A stretch of DNA of 64,000 bases from NCBI GenBank assembly GCA_964412785.1, contig CAYPQD010000012.1:1-64000 (forward strand), given 5' to 3'. Source of the DNA: UBA5336 sp964412785 (GTDB lineage: Bacteria; Pseudomonadota; Alphaproteobacteria; Caulobacterales; Hyphomonadaceae). The notes under the pieces were generated by a model that ran no database searches, was not told the DNA's origin, and worked only from the letters and a program-made list of their open reading frames with translations. The translations under genes and the position numbers were made by a program. This document shows positions 63,888-64,000 of the stretch, one piece after another (within the stretch, counting starts at the first letter, position 1; each line of letters starts with the position of its first letter).

Positions 63888-64000
63888 TGCGCGGTTATTT
63901 CGCGATCGGGGCGGAGGGCATCTCCAAGCCCATGAACCTTGGCGCGCTGATGCGCACCGCCCACGCCTTCGGTGCGCAGTTCGTGTTCTCGGTGAATGCC
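63887..64000 (+). CDS. SpoU/TrmH-family RNA methyltransferase, N-terminal part (3' cut by window edge)
   Basis: The visible 38 codons read MRGYFAIGAEGISKPMNLGA then LMRTAHAFGAQFVFSVNA. The pattern I-G-x-E-G-x-x-x-x-x-N-x-G-x-x-x-R-T-A-x-x-F-G-A is motif 1 of SpoU-type 2'-O-methyltransferases. The start ATG overlaps the preceding stop. Target RNA cannot be stated from this part. Confidence 0.8.
   Translation, partial: MRGYFAIGAEGISKPMNLGALMRTAHAFGAQFVFSVNA

Overview
The window is dense, high-GC alphaproteobacterial chromosome with no phage, plasmid, insertion sequence or CRISPR array. Support for the assignment: a class I lysyl-tRNA synthetase, a COQ9 gene next to rpsU, an F1-ATPase zeta inhibitor (DUF1476) divergent from purC, a separate purS, and the tlpA / argH-lptM-lysA-TIGR02302 neighbourhood. 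A possible TipN-like polarity protein hints at a stalked or budding lineage (Caulobacterales/Maricaulales type); that last step is inference.

Layout. 1-4.8 kb: end of a GST-like gene, a double-domain FKBP lipoprotein, helicase hrpB and a catalytically degenerate SDR. 4.8-7.8 kb: ydcH-like gene, purE-purK, COQ9, rpsU. 7.9-11 kb: large membrane coiled-coil protein, Hpt protein, chorismate mutase. 11-17 kb: minus-strand operon argH-lptM-lipoprotein-lysA-TIGR02302. 17-22 kb: TlpA-like thioredoxin, queG, mtgA, PiT-like transporter, DoxX-like/YHS pair, DCC protein. 22-26.5 kb: rplY-pth, a TIR-domain membrane protein, ychF, and an XRE/DUF2178-like pair with its own operator array. 26.5-32 kb: lysK, an ATP-grasp plus O-antigen-ligase pair, an Lrp regulator, uppP. 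32-39 kb: glutamate synthase split by two genes (gltD-GFA-csaA-gltB). 39-47 kb: comM, hybrid histidine kinase, AmpG-like permease, maeB. 47-56.5 kb: mutS, purL-bolA, an unusual amino-acid-oxidase-like flavoprotein, and purC-purS ... purQ interrupted by two unknown genes. 56.5-64 kb: zeta inhibitor, FAD monooxygenase, glycosyltransferase, a photolyase-like flavoprotein, YcgN, tRNA-Arg(CCT), quinone oxidoreductase, isoaspartyl peptidase and the start of a SpoU methyltransferase.

Purine synthesis (purE, K, L, Q, S, C), nitrogen assimilation (gltB/D) and cell-wall steps (mtgA, uppP, ampG, lysA) make up much of the metabolic content.

The most striking non-gene feature is a family of interspersed palindromic repeats: six copies of about 120 bp and one 49-bp internal-deletion form. 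They end in TGATACC...GGTATCA, and in five of seven copies the terminal TGA is the stop codon of a neighbouring gene. The two most unusual proteins have swapped motif or domain order: a secreted D-amino-acid-oxidase-like protein whose C-terminal family motif lies before the FAD-binding motif, and a photolyase-like protein with the FAD domain first and the alpha/beta domain last. rpsU has no ATG, GTG or TTG start and seems to begin at ATC behind a good ribosome binding site.
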